This document shows positions 48,241 to 58,728 of a stretch of 64,000 bases of DNA, one piece after another. Below the pieces are notes generated by a model. That model was not told where the DNA came from and made no database searches. It saw only the letters and a program-made list of their open reading frames with translations. The DNA is taken from the NCBI GenBank assembly GCA_944392755.1, contig CALXXT010000012.1:25264-89263 (forward strand), in the 5' to 3' direction. The stretch is from an uncultured Sutterella sp. Its GTDB lineage: Bacteria > Pseudomonadota > Gammaproteobacteria > Burkholderiales > Burkholderiaceae_F. The first letter of the stretch is position 1. Each line of letters begins with the position of its first letter. The position numbers and the translations under genes were made by a program.

Positions 48241-48275
48241 ACGCAGCCGGTCGACACGACCGGCTGCGTTTTTAT
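48241..48275 (+). terminator. Intrinsic terminator of putP
   Basis: A perfect 13-bp stem ACGCAGCCGGTCG/CGACCGGCTGCGT with a 3-base loop is followed by TTTTAT, 25 bases after the putP stop. Confidence 0.95.
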
Positions 48276-48371
48276 CGCCCATTGCCGAACGGCCGCTTTC
48301 GACCATTGCGGTTACAATGCGGCTCCATCCTTTGACGGGGCTTCCGGCCCCTTGCTTCACGGAATAGATTC

Positions 48372-49631
48372 ATGTCGCACATCGCCACGCTTGCACGTCG
48401 CCTCAAGAAGATTCTTCCCATGCTGCAGCGGGGCGTTCATCCGGTCGACCGCATGCGTGCGCTTGAAGAGTTCAGCCGTCTCTTCATGGAGTACTGCGGC
48501 GTCGACTTTGATGAAACGCTTGACGCGGTTTTGAACGAAATCGCCGACGAAGCATCGCCCGATTCCTTCCAGAGCATAGAAAATACCGTCACGACCGCGA
48601 TCGACGAAATGCCCGTCGAGCTGCAGAACGAGAAGGGGAATCCCGTCACGCTCTACTCGATCGGCTTTCTCGCGAGCGGACTGCAGAATTCGCCCTTGCG
48701 CACCTCGACGCTGTCGGAGGAAGCGGCCGAGGAGCTCCGCGAGATCCTCTACAAGCATTACTTCAACCGCAAGGCCTGCCGCCTGCAGATCTTCGAAGCA
48801 ACGGCTCCGCTCAATCATGCCGTCGTTGCCGACGTTCCGCCCTCCGTCGATTTCCTGAGCGACCTCATCCGTGACGGCCGGCCATTCGTGCCTGCAAGCG
48901 CCATTCCGGACGGTGAAACCTTCCTCTGGCCCGACGAAGAAGAGGAGAAATCCGTCATCGCTGCGCATTTCCGGCTCATCTTCATCGCGGTGGAACGCAC
49001 CTCAAAGACGCTCCCGCTCCTGAAATCCCCCTACACGGGGCTTGGATTCTCCTGCGAAGTCAATTCCCAAAAGCCCGTCTGGGCCCCCGACCGCACGCTG
49101 GCATCCCCCTACGGAGCAGAGATGAACCCCTGGCTGCAGCGCTTCGGCACGGAGTTCCGCTATACCTTCACGGAGCCCTACCTCCTCAACGACACCGTGC
49201 GTCAGCTCGATTATGTGGTTGGCATGAAGCGCGTGCTCCTCATGTATTCGCGCGTCATGCTCGACGAAAAAATCGAAGCGAATCAAGTGGTCACGAGCTT
49301 CGGCATTTTTTCCGACCCGCTTCGCGGATATTCGGAGCTTCGGGTGGGCTTTGCGCGCTCGGACGCCTGCGAGAACCTTGTCGCCGGGGTGCCGCTCCCG
49401 CTGCCCTCAACGGATGCGGACGCCGCCGGAGAAGAGCTCATCAACTTCGTGCAGGGGCTTCTCTACATGCACGGACTGCGTACGCCGGATCCGGCTGCCT
49501 ACAAGCACGGCCCCTTCGTCGCTGAGCCTGAATCCTGCGCCCGGCTTTACAACACGGTGACGGGCGTGCAGAAGCCCGTCGCGACCAAGAGTCTTCATCC
49601 GACGGAAGCGGCGGCTCTCCGCTACAACTGA
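48372..49631 (+). CDS. Conserved-looking hypothetical protein (419 residues)
   Basis: This soluble 419-residue protein is not recognised with confidence. It has no signal peptide or membrane helix, is acidic in the middle (WPDEEEEKS near residue 193), and contains patterned segments such as FGIFSDPLRGYSELRVGFARSD and LINFVQGLLYMHGL. The second half loosely recalls the uncharacterised Burkholderiales DUF2863 family, but that is a weak impression. Codon use looks like neighbouring genes, supporting a real gene. It has its own terminator-separated unit between putP and the minus-strand unknown gene. Confidence 0.75.
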   Translation: MSHIATLARRLKKILPMLQRGVHPVDRMRALEEFSRLFMEYCGVDFDETLDAVLNEIADEASPDSFQSIENTVTTAIDEMPVELQNEKGNPVTLYSIGFLASGLQNSPLRTSTLSEEAAEELREILYKHYFNRKACRLQIFEATAPLNHAVVADVPPSVDFLSDLIRDGRPFVPASAIPDGETFLWPDEEEEKSVIAAHFRLIFIAVERTSKTLPLLKSPYTGLGFSCEVNSQKPVWAPDRTLASPYGAEMNPWLQRFGTEFRYTFTEPYLLNDTVRQLDYVVGMKRVLLMYSRVMLDEKIEANQVVTSFGIFSDPLRGYSELRVGFARSDACENLVAGVPLPLPSTDADAAGEELINFVQGLLYMHGLRTPDPAAYKHGPFVAEPESCARLYNTVTGVQKPVATKSLHPTEAAALRYN

Positions 49632-49642
49632 GAGCGCCGACG

Positions 49643-49681
49643 AAAAAGCCGCCCGATTCCCTGAGTGAGAATCCGGGCGGC
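49643..49681 (-). terminator. Terminator of the secreted unknown gene
   Basis: GCCGCCC-GATT pairs with AATC-C-GGGCGGC (49648-49658 and 49670-49681, one bulge). A5 on the left gives a U-tract on the minus strand. It lies between two convergent genes and may also slow plus-strand transcripts. Confidence 0.82.
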
Positions 49682-49704
49682 CGCGCTTGCAAGCGGGATG
49701 AGAA

Positions 49705-50406
49705 TTACTTCTTCGCAGCGGCGTTCGACTGCTCGCCTTCGGTCTTTTCTTCGCGCACCGGAATGTTCTCGTGTTTTTCACCGTAGAGAAGATCCGGTCG
49801 AACTTCGCGGATGATCGCTTCTTCGGGGGCGCCCGCCGACTGCATCGAACAGAAAACCATCGTCTGATCGTTGTAGGGCGCAACGTGGAAGGCACGCTCC
49901 ATCTGGCCGAATTCAGGCATCGTGTAGCTCGGATCGCGGTGATAGGGCTTCCAGCCTTCCTTCTGACCGTTCATGCGCATCATGCGGTTCGCGTGAGCGG
50001 ACATGTGGTTCATGTCGACCGCTTCCCAGTCGAGATTGAAGGCATCGACCACCTTCTTCCAAGGTTCCTTGATGAGGAAACCCCAGAAGTGCGTGTGCAT
50101 GTCGGGCACGCCGAAGTAGCGGATGATTTCATCGTTGAAGATGTAGCCCGTGACCGTAAGACCGTTTTCCTTGAAGGGCTTGTCGAACTGCACGACCTCG
50201 AGCGGGAGCTTCTCGACCTTGAGGTAGGCCATGTCGCCTTCATGAATTTTGTACTTTTCGGGAATGTTCTTGTCTTGGGCAACGGCCTTGAAGAAGGAAG
50301 CCGAGCAGGCGGGAAGCGCCGAGAGCGCGGTTTCGCCGGCTGCCTGCGCCGGAAGCGCCGCAGCGGCGCAGAGGGCGGCGGCGGCCGCCAGAAGCGTCTT
50401 AGTCAC
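49705..50406 (-). CDS. Exported hypothetical protein
   Basis: The 233-residue protein begins at GTG 50406, 7 bases after AAGGAG, with a signal peptide (VTKTLLAAAAALCAAAALPAQAAG, cleavage near AQA). The mature domain has paired Cys (ACSASFF and FCSMQSAG) and Trp/His-rich patches (DMHTHFWGFLIKEPW, DMNHMSAHANRMMRMNG, GWKPYHRDPSY). It ends in a charged low-complexity tail (REEKTEGEQSNAAAKK). I do not recognise the family. His, Met and Cys richness could indicate metal or heme binding in the periplasm, but this is inference. It has its own terminators on both sides. Confidence 0.75.
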   Translation of the reverse strand: MTKTLLAAAAALCAAAALPAQAAGETALSALPACSASFFKAVAQDKNIPEKYKIHEGDMAYLKVEKLPLEVVQFDKPFKENGLTVTGYIFNDEIIRYFGVPDMHTHFWGFLIKEPWKKVVDAFNLDWEAVDMNHMSAHANRMMRMNGQKEGWKPYHRDPSYTMPEFGQMERAFHVAPYNDQTMVFCSMQSAGAPEEAIIREVRPDLLYGEKHENIPVREEKTEGEQSNAAAKK

Positions 50407-50469
50407 GAGATTGCTCCTTGGATGGGAGGAAAACTGCGGCGTATTCTCCCGCCCGCGGCTTTCGCGCCG

Positions 50470-50506
50470 CTTAAGAAAAGAGCGCCGCCCGAAACCGGAC
50501 GGCGCC
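50470..50506 (-). terminator. Intrinsic terminator of clpB
   Basis: GCGCCGTCC pairs with GGGCGGCGC (one G·U) around a 6-base loop on the minus strand, followed by TCTTTTCTTAA. It lies about 37 bases beyond the clpB stop. Confidence 0.85.
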
Positions 50507-50542
50507 CTGCGGTCGGTCAACGCTCAAGCGGATGGCCGAGTC

Positions 50543-53140
<2,598 letters not shown>

Positions 53141-53204
53141 AGTCTTTCAATCTCCTTCGGGGGCGGGCCGCCTGATGCGGCCGAAGCACCCCGCCATGTT
53201 TCCT

Positions 53205-53233
53205 ATATGGGGACGGTGCGCAAAGGATTCAAT
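53205..53233 (-). promoter_or_regulatory. Sigma-32-like heat-shock promoter of clpB
   Basis: On the minus strand ATTGAAT (53233-53227) and CCCCATAT (53212-53205) are separated by 14 bases, close to the enterobacterial heat-shock consensus CTTGAAA-N13/15-CCCCATNT. The -10 lies about 65 bases upstream of the clpB ATG. Confidence 0.75.
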
Positions 53234-53830
53234 GCGAAAAGGCAACAAATTGCTTCTGCGGGAAGCGGACCGCTCAACCGCAGTCAGCGTCGACGCGCGG
53301 CGAACGTCTCTGCCCAAGTCGGACGCACATCGATCGTCCATCTTGTCGAATGCTTCGCCGCGTGGCTCAAAGGTCAGACGATGGAGAGCGAATCCGAACG
53401 CGCGGAGGAACGCACGGCCTTCATCGGCGAATCCTTCCTCCGCACCAAGGCGTACCCTGTCTTCCGGACGATTTGTCCGCAACCCCGATCCGACAACTGG
53501 AATCTTCCCGTCTGAAAAAAGCGGGCGGCGTCCGAAGCGCCGCTCGCGGCAACCTTCCAGTCCCGCACCGAGCACCAATTTGATAAAGCCGGCGCCAAGC
53601 GCCCTTTCGGCGAAGTGAAGACATGCTTCGACAGGAGCAAGGGGGTGGATTCCGCGCGCATTCCGTCCGCATCATCCGGATGCGGCTCCGGGAAGGCGTG
53701 CGGTCAGCCCGGGACTCATCCGTCGGCGGCGCCAGAAGAGCGCAGCCCGGCGCGACCCGCCGCTAGAATGAACGGGCTGCGGACGGGACTGCGCTCTCTC
53801 CGCCGACCTTTGATTCTTGAGGAAGTCATC
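53234..53830. other. Non-coding interval between clpB and phoH
   Basis: Apart from the clpB promoter and the minus-strand terminator at 53514-53547 no gene is supported. A plus-strand frame of 102 codons (53207-53515) overlaps the clpB promoter and has no recognisable features. No consensus phoH promoter was identified. Confidence 0.5.
53514..53547 (-). terminator. Orphan intrinsic terminator on the minus strand
   Basis: GCGAGCGGCG pairs with CGCCGCCCGC (one G·U) around a 7-base loop on the minus strand and is followed by U6. No minus-strand gene lies within 2 kb to the right, so either a small RNA or antisense transcript ends here, or it limits antisense readthrough toward clpB. Confidence 0.6.
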
Positions 53831-55633
53831 ATGCCTTTGCCGAAAGCACCTTCGCGCCCTGCCGACATTCTTGAAGACTACGGTCCTCAGGCCGTGCCCG
53901 AAGCAAAGCGCTCGCCCGCGAAGGCCGCCGCGGCGGCGCCGGCGACGGAAAAGCCGAAGAGGGCAAAGTCTTCCGCCTCAAAAGCAAAGAGCCCGGCGCC
54001 TGAAAAGACGACCACGGCAAAGCGCGCGACGAAGGCGGCGGCGAAGAAGCCTGCCGCACAGTCCGCCGCGCTTATGACCGCCGCGCCCTCTCCGGAAGCG
54101 CCCGCCCCCGAGAAGGCGGGCCCCGCCGTGAAGACCAAGGCCGCACCCCAAAAGGCCGCGGCTTCGAAAACGAAGAAGGGTTCCGCAACGGCGCGAGCCG
54201 CGAAGGGCCGCGTGCGGGCGTCCGAACGCCGCGGCCGCGCCGTGACGCCGGATCTTCCCAAGATCTTCGTCCTCGACACCAACGTGCTCATGCACGATCC
54301 GCTCTCGCTTTTTCGATTTGCCGAGCACGACGTCTTCCTTCCGATGACGACTCTGGAGGAGCTCGACAACCACAAGAAGGGCCTCACGGACGTCGCTCGG
54401 AACGCTCGAACCGTCAGCCGCACGATCGACCAGCTCCTCGAAGCGAACGGGGGACGGCTCGAAGAGGGGCTGCCGCTTTCTCTTCTCGGAAACACCGAGG
54501 CTTCCGGGCGGCTGTGGTTTGAAACGCAGGCGATTTCGGGCGACCTTCCCGAAGCGCTTCCCTCCTTCAAGGGCGACAACCGCATCCTCGCGACCGTCAA
54601 GGGCCTTGCCGCGCGCTTCCCAAAGCGCGCAGCCGTGCTGGTCACGAAGGACATCAACATGCGGATCAAGGCTGCCGCGCTCGGAATCCCCGCCGAAGAC
54701 TACTTCAGCGACAAGGTGCTCGACGACACGGACATGATCTACTCGGGCCGCCTTACGCTCGAAGCGGACTTCTGGTCGAAGGCGTCCTCATCGCTCAAAA
54801 GCTGGCAGGAAGATGGATCGACCTATTACCGGTTTGAATCGGACGATCCCGCTAGATTCACGATGAACGCCTGCCTCACGATCGAGGGGGACCCTGACTT
54901 CATGGGCATGGTGACGGCGAAGGACGGCCCCTTCACGACGATCCGCCTCATGAAGGACTACCGCACGACGGCTCGCCAGAAGGTCTGGGGCATTCACGCA
55001 CGCAACGCCGAACAGAACATGGCGCTCAATCTCCTCCTCAACCCTGAAATCGACTTTCTCACGATTCTTGGTCAGGCAGGGACGGGAAAGACGCTTCTTA
55101 CGCTTGCCGCCGCCCTGGCGCAGACGATCGACGAGCGGCGCTTCACGGAAATCATCGTGACGCGTGCGACTGTATCGGTGGGCGAAGACATCGGATTCCT
55201 GCCCGGCACCGAAGAGGAAAAGATGGCCCCCTGGATGGGCGCGCTCGAAGACAACCTGGAAGTTCTCCACCGCTCGGACTCGGGCGGCGATTGGGGACGC
55301 CAGGCGACGCTCGACATCATCAAGAGCCGCATCCGCGTGAAGTCGATGAGCTTCATGCGCGGGCGCACGTTCCTCGAGAAGTTCGTCATCATCGACGAAG
55401 CGCAGAATCTTTCCCCGAAGCAGATGAAGACCCTCATCACCCGTGCGGGTCCCGGCACGAAGATCGTCTGCCTCGGCAACATCTCGCAGATCGACACACC
55501 CTATCTCACGGAAGGGAGTTCCGGCCTCACTTACGTGGTCGAACGCTTCATGGGCTGGCCCCACGCGGCGACGATCACGCTGACGCGAGGCGAGCGCTCG
55601 CGGCTCGCGGAGTTTGCCGCCGAAGCCCTCTGA
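53831..55633 (+). CDS. PIN-PhoH family ATPase/RNase with Lys/Ala-rich tail
   Basis: The 600-residue protein has three parts. Residues 25-137 are a low-complexity Lys/Ala/Pro tail like histone H1. Residues about 142-280 are a PIN domain (KIFVLDTNVLMHDPLSLF, TTLEELDNHKKG, LVTKDINMRIKA). Residues about 390-600 are a PhoH-like ATPase with Walker A GQAGTGKTLL, Walker B VIIDEAQNLS and GNISQIDTPYL. PIN-PhoH proteins act as ATP-dependent RNA-unwinding nucleases in studied bacteria. ATG 53831 follows TTGAGGAAG. The basic tail may bind nucleic acid; this is inference. It stands alone. Confidence 0.92.
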   Translation: MPLPKAPSRPADILEDYGPQAVPEAKRSPAKAAAAAPATEKPKRAKSSASKAKSPAPEKTTTAKRATKAAAKKPAAQSAALMTAAPSPEAPAPEKAGPAVKTKAAPQKAAASKTKKGSATARAAKGRVRASERRGRAVTPDLPKIFVLDTNVLMHDPLSLFRFAEHDVFLPMTTLEELDNHKKGLTDVARNARTVSRTIDQLLEANGGRLEEGLPLSLLGNTEASGRLWFETQAISGDLPEALPSFKGDNRILATVKGLAARFPKRAAVLVTKDINMRIKAAALGIPAEDYFSDKVLDDTDMIYSGRLTLEADFWSKASSSLKSWQEDGSTYYRFESDDPARFTMNACLTIEGDPDFMGMVTAKDGPFTTIRLMKDYRTTARQKVWGIHARNAEQNMALNLLLNPEIDFLTILGQAGTGKTLLTLAAALAQTIDERRFTEIIVTRATVSVGEDIGFLPGTEEEKMAPWMGALEDNLEVLHRSDSGGDWGRQATLDIIKSRIRVKSMSFMRGRTFLEKFVIIDEAQNLSPKQMKTLITRAGPGTKIVCLGNISQIDTPYLTEGSSGLTYVVERFMGWPHAATITLTRGERSRLAEFAAEAL

Positions 55634-55672
55634 GCCATTCAGCTCTTTCCTGCAGACTTCCTCTTCGCAGGC

Positions 55673-55706
55673 GAACATCGGTCGACGCATCCGTCGACCG
55701 ATGTTC
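55673..55706. terminator. Perfect 15-bp hairpin between convergent genes
   Basis: The stem is 55673-55687 (GAACATCGGTCGACG) with its complement at 55692-55706 and loop CATC. It lies between phoH and the convergent P-type ATPase gene. There is no long U-tract, but it could end both transcripts. Confidence 0.6.
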
Positions 55707-55780
55707 TCATGCGCGCTTGAATGCGCTTCGGCAGATCGCCCTGACGACCGCCTCGCTCAAGTTTGCGGAGGGCTCATCCC

Positions 55781-57667
55781 TCAGAGTTCCTTCACGAACA
55801 TCGCTCGGATGGAATTGAGAATCGCGAGCACCATCACGCCCACATCGGCGAAGATCGCCATCCACATGTTGGCGAGACCCACTGCACCGAGCACGAGACA
55901 GATCGCCTTCACGCCGATGGCGAACACAATGTTTTCGCGCACGATCGTCATGCACTTGCGGGCGATGCGCACGGCCTTCGCGACCTTCGTCGGATCGTCG
56001 TCCATGAGCACCACGTCCGCCGCTTCGATCGCAGCGTCCGATCCCATCGCGCCCATGGCGATGCCGACGTCGGCACGCGCAAGGACAGGCGCATCATTGA
56101 TGCCGTCACCCACAAAGGCGAGCTTTTCGCCCTCAGGCTTCTTCTCGAGCATCGCTTCAACCTCGTTCACCTTATCGGCAGGAAGAAGCCCCGCGCGCAC
56201 GCGATCGATGCCAAGTTCGGCCGCCACGGCCTCGGCCGTCTTCGGCGCGTCGCCCGTCAGCATCACGGTTTCCTTCACGCCTGCAGCCTTGAGCGCGGCG
56301 ATCGCCTCTTTCGATTCAGGCTTCACGACGTCGGAAATGACGATGTGGCCAACATAGGCGCCGTCGACCGCAACGTGCACGATCGTCCCGACCGAGCGGC
56401 AAGAAACAGGCTCGACTCCGATTTCGCGCATGAGCTTCTCGTTGCCGGCCGCCACAACGCGCCCTTCCACGCAGGCTAGAACGCCGCGTCCGGAAAGTTC
56501 CCGAATGTCCGTGACGGCGCTTCGGTCAATCGCCTTCCCATAGGCGCGCTGCAGACTGAGGCTGATCGGGTGCGTCGAGGCGCTCTCCGCGTGCGCGGCG
56601 TAGTGCAGGATCTCTTCGTCGGGAATCGTCCCATGGTGAATTCCGACGATTTCGAAGACGCCCTTCGTCAGGGTGCCCGTCTTGTCGAAGACGACGTAGG
56701 CGGCGTTGGCGAGCGTCTCCATGTAGTTCGCGCCCTTGATGAGAACGCCTTCTCTGCTCGCGCCGCCCAAGCCCGCGAAGAAGCTGAGCGGGACGCTGAT
56801 GACAAGAGCGCACGGGCAGCTGATGACCAGAAAGATGAGCGCACGGTAGATCCACGTGTCCCATCCCGGTGCCGCACCCGCCGCCAACGCATACGCGGGC
56901 GGAAGCAAAGCCAGCGCCAAGGCGCCGAAGAAAACCAGCGGCGTGTACCAGCGGGCGAACTTCGAGATGAATTCTTCGCTCTTGGCCTTGCGGGAACTTG
57001 CGTTCTCGACGAGGTCGAGAACCTTCGACGCGGTGGAGTCGCCGAAGCCCTTCGTCGTGCGGATCTTGAGGACGCCCGTGAGGTTGATGCAGCCGCTCTC
57101 GACGGCCATTCCCGTCTCGACGTCGCGAGGCAGACTCTCGCCCGTCAGCGCGCTCGTATTGAGCGATGAGGAGCCTGAGGTCACAATCCCGTCCATCGGA
57201 ATCTTCTCGCCGGGACGGACGGTGACGACCGTGCCGATCGGCACTTCATCGGGATCCCGCTTCTCCAGATTCCCCTTCTCGTTCTCCACCCACGCATAGT
57301 CGGGACGAATGTTCATGAGGTCCGAAATGCTCCGACGGCTCTTCCCGACGGCATAGCTCTGAAAGAGCTCGCCCACTTGATAGAAGAGCATCACGGCGAC
57401 CGCTTCGAGGTAGTCTCCGCTCCCCTCGTAGAGCGCCAGCGCAATGGCACCCACGGTCGCGATCGCCATGAGGAAGTTTTCGTCGAAGATCCGGCGGTTC
57501 AGAATTCCTTTCCCCGCCTTTCTCAGAATGTCCCAGCCGACGATGAGATACGCGCACATGTAGCCCGCAAATCGGATCGCTCCCGTCGTGGGCACGAGCG
57601 CAAGGACGACCAACAACGCCGCCGCGGCGAGAATGCGCGCGAGCATCATCTTTTGCTTGTTCGTCAC
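55781..57667 (-). CDS. Zn/Cd/Pb-type P1B ATPase without an N-terminal HMA domain
   Basis: The protein (628 residues from GTG 57667) has the P-type core: actuator TGES, CPC in the transmembrane site (VISCPCALVIS), phosphorylation DKTGTLTKG, HP locus STHPIS, and GDGINDAPVLARADVGIAMG. The C-terminal helices have Lys in IGVKAICLV and Asp in FADVG, as in Zn/Cd/Pb exporters (ZntA type). Unlike ZntA it lacks an N-terminal HMA domain; a separate HMA protein is encoded just upstream. AAAGGA lies 9 bases before GTG 57667 but abuts the alternative TTG 57676. An operator-like element precedes it. Confidence 0.92.
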   Translation of the reverse strand: MTNKQKMMLARILAAAALLVVLALVPTTGAIRFAGYMCAYLIVGWDILRKAGKGILNRRIFDENFLMAIATVGAIALALYEGSGDYLEAVAVMLFYQVGELFQSYAVGKSRRSISDLMNIRPDYAWVENEKGNLEKRDPDEVPIGTVVTVRPGEKIPMDGIVTSGSSSLNTSALTGESLPRDVETGMAVESGCINLTGVLKIRTTKGFGDSTASKVLDLVENASSRKAKSEEFISKFARWYTPLVFFGALALALLPPAYALAAGAAPGWDTWIYRALIFLVISCPCALVISVPLSFFAGLGGASREGVLIKGANYMETLANAAYVVFDKTGTLTKGVFEIVGIHHGTIPDEEILHYAAHAESASTHPISLSLQRAYGKAIDRSAVTDIRELSGRGVLACVEGRVVAAGNEKLMREIGVEPVSCRSVGTIVHVAVDGAYVGHIVISDVVKPESKEAIAALKAAGVKETVMLTGDAPKTAEAVAAELGIDRVRAGLLPADKVNEVEAMLEKKPEGEKLAFVGDGINDAPVLARADVGIAMGAMGSDAAIEAADVVLMDDDPTKVAKAVRIARKCMTIVRENIVFAIGVKAICLVLGAVGLANMWMAIFADVGVMVLAILNSIRAMFVKEL

Positions 57668-57684
57668 GATCGCCAATCCTTTCG

Positions 57685-57705
57685 ATAATTAAACAATGTT
57701 TGAAT
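57685..57705 (-). promoter_or_regulatory. Operator-like element upstream of the P1B ATPase gene
   Basis: A 21-bp AT-rich element starts ATAATTAAAC and ends TTTGAAT. Its core AAACAATGTTT is an odd-centred palindrome. A near-identical copy (19 of 21 bases) lies upstream of the HMA gene at 58033-58053. It is a likely binding site for the adjacent ArsR-type repressor. Confidence 0.65.
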
Positions 57706-57781
57706 AAAAGGGCCTGAAAAAAAGCCGTCAATCGGCAGACCGCATCTTCAGGCCCTCTCGCCCCGTTCGCAGCGGCATGCT

Positions 57782-58000
57782 TCAAAATCTGACTTCGCAG
57801 TCGGGTTCCACACGCTGACAGGCACGACGAACTTCGGTCATGACGGCCTTCGGATCAGCGCCCTCATCAAACTCGACGATCATCTTCTGCGTCATGAAGT
57901 TGACGACGACCGTCTTCACGCCGGCAACGCCCGCAGCGGCAGCCTGCATTTCATTCGCGCAGTTGGCGCAGTCGACTTCAATCTCATAGGTCTTTTTCAT
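57782..58000 (-). CDS. Stand-alone HMA (heavy-metal-associated) domain protein
   Basis: The 72-residue ferredoxin-fold protein contains the metal motif DCANCANEM (CxxC) and the pattern VAGVKTVVVNFMTQKMIVEFD of soluble HMA domains. ATG 58000 follows GAGG. It is transcribed before the P1B ATPase gene, which lacks its own HMA domain, so it probably delivers or senses metal for that pump. About 105 bases with an operator copy separate the two genes, so each may be regulated separately. Confidence 0.92.
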   Translation of the reverse strand: MKKTYEIEVDCANCANEMQAAAAGVAGVKTVVVNFMTQKMIVEFDEGADPKAVMTEVRRACQRVEPDCEVRF

Positions 58001-58032
58001 GGTTTCCTCATTGAAAGGTTGATGTTGATTTA

Positions 58033-58057
58033 ATAATTAAACGATCTTTGAATCGTT
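58033..58057. promoter_or_regulatory. Operator-like element in the arsR/HMA divergent region
   Basis: 58033-58053 repeats the element upstream of the ATPase gene. It overlaps a perfect 6-6-6 palindrome, AACGAT-CTTTGA-ATCGTT (58040-58057), and a tandem TTGAATCG repeat. It lies between the divergent HMA and ArsR-type genes, a typical place for autorepression. Confidence 0.68.
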
Positions 58058-58104
58058 GAATCGAACTATAATTTGGCCGTTCGCTTCTGTCAACACCGCA
58101 CCCC

Positions 58105-58473
58105 ATGGCTGACTCCGCTCAACTTCCGCACACGCACGATGCCCGACTTGAAAAGGCGGCAGCCCGTCTTCCCGAAACGAACGACTTCCGAGAAGCGTCC
58201 GACATCTTCAAGCTTTTGGGCGATGCGAGGCGCCTCAAAATCTTCTGGCTTCTCTGCCACGGCGAAGAGTGCGTCATCAACATCGCGGCTCTGATGGGAA
58301 TGTCGAGCCCCTCTGTCGCGCATCACCTGAAGATTCTGAAGATGAGCGGCCTCATCGAAAGCCGCCGCGAGGGGAAAGAGGTCTTCTACCGCGCCGACAT
58401 GACGAAGACGCGCGTGGCGACGCTCCACTCCTTCGTCGAGAAGCTCATGCGGATCTGCTGCCTTCAAAACTGA
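58105..58473 (+). CDS. ArsR/SmtB-family metal-responsive repressor
   Basis: The 122-residue winged-helix protein has the ArsR core: FKLLGDARRLKIFWLLCHGEECVINIAALMGMSSPSVAHHLKILKMSGLIESRREGKEVFYR. A Cys before the recognition region (EECVIN) and a C-terminal CC (RICCLQN) could form a soft-metal site, as in CadC-like members. It is divergent from the HMA and P1B ATPase genes and presumably represses them through the repeated element. The inducing metal (Zn, Cd or Pb) cannot be told. Confidence 0.92.
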   Translation: MADSAQLPHTHDARLEKAAARLPETNDFREASDIFKLLGDARRLKIFWLLCHGEECVINIAALMGMSSPSVAHHLKILKMSGLIESRREGKEVFYRADMTKTRVATLHSFVEKLMRICCLQN

Positions 58474-58488
58474 ACCAATTCCTCTGCA

Positions 58489-58505
58489 CGGCGGCCTTGC
58501 CGCCG
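58489..58505 (+). other. Hairpin after the arsR-type gene
   Basis: A perfect 7-bp stem CGGCGGC/GCCGCCG with loop CTT lies 16 bases after the stop. There is no U-tract, so it is a weak terminator at best. Confidence 0.45.
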
Positions 58506-58645
58506 AGGTGAGCAGCGCGCATTTCCCACCTTTTCGACATCAAATCTTCACAAAGCCATCACGATATTGAAATACGGCGCTCTTAAAGTACCTCTCGGAT
58601 AAACGGCCAGAGTTTCGAGAGAGAGTCCGCAAGTCCTGCATTCAG

Positions 58646-58681
58646 AAGTCGAAAGCTTCCTTTTTTCGACTTTCGTTTTTT
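58646..58681 (+). terminator. Leader terminator upstream of the glpP-ugp operon
   Basis: AAGTCGAAA (58646-58654) pairs perfectly with TTTCGACTT (58664-58672) around a 9-base loop, followed by TCG and T6. An upstream CTCTCG/CGAGAG hairpin (58592-58597 and 58616-58621) precedes it. It lies 48 bases before the GlpP-family start and could be the antitermination site, or simply terminate arsR readthrough. Confidence 0.72.
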
Positions 58682-58728
58682 CGCCCTTCGGCGCCCCGGG
58701 CTTCGAAGGGCAGGCAAGGTCAACGCTC

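Noticed and set aside
53207-53515. A possible 102-codon plus-strand gene ending at the orphan hairpin
   Set aside because: It overlaps the sigma-32-like clpB promoter, has no ribosome-binding site and no recognisable sequence pattern.
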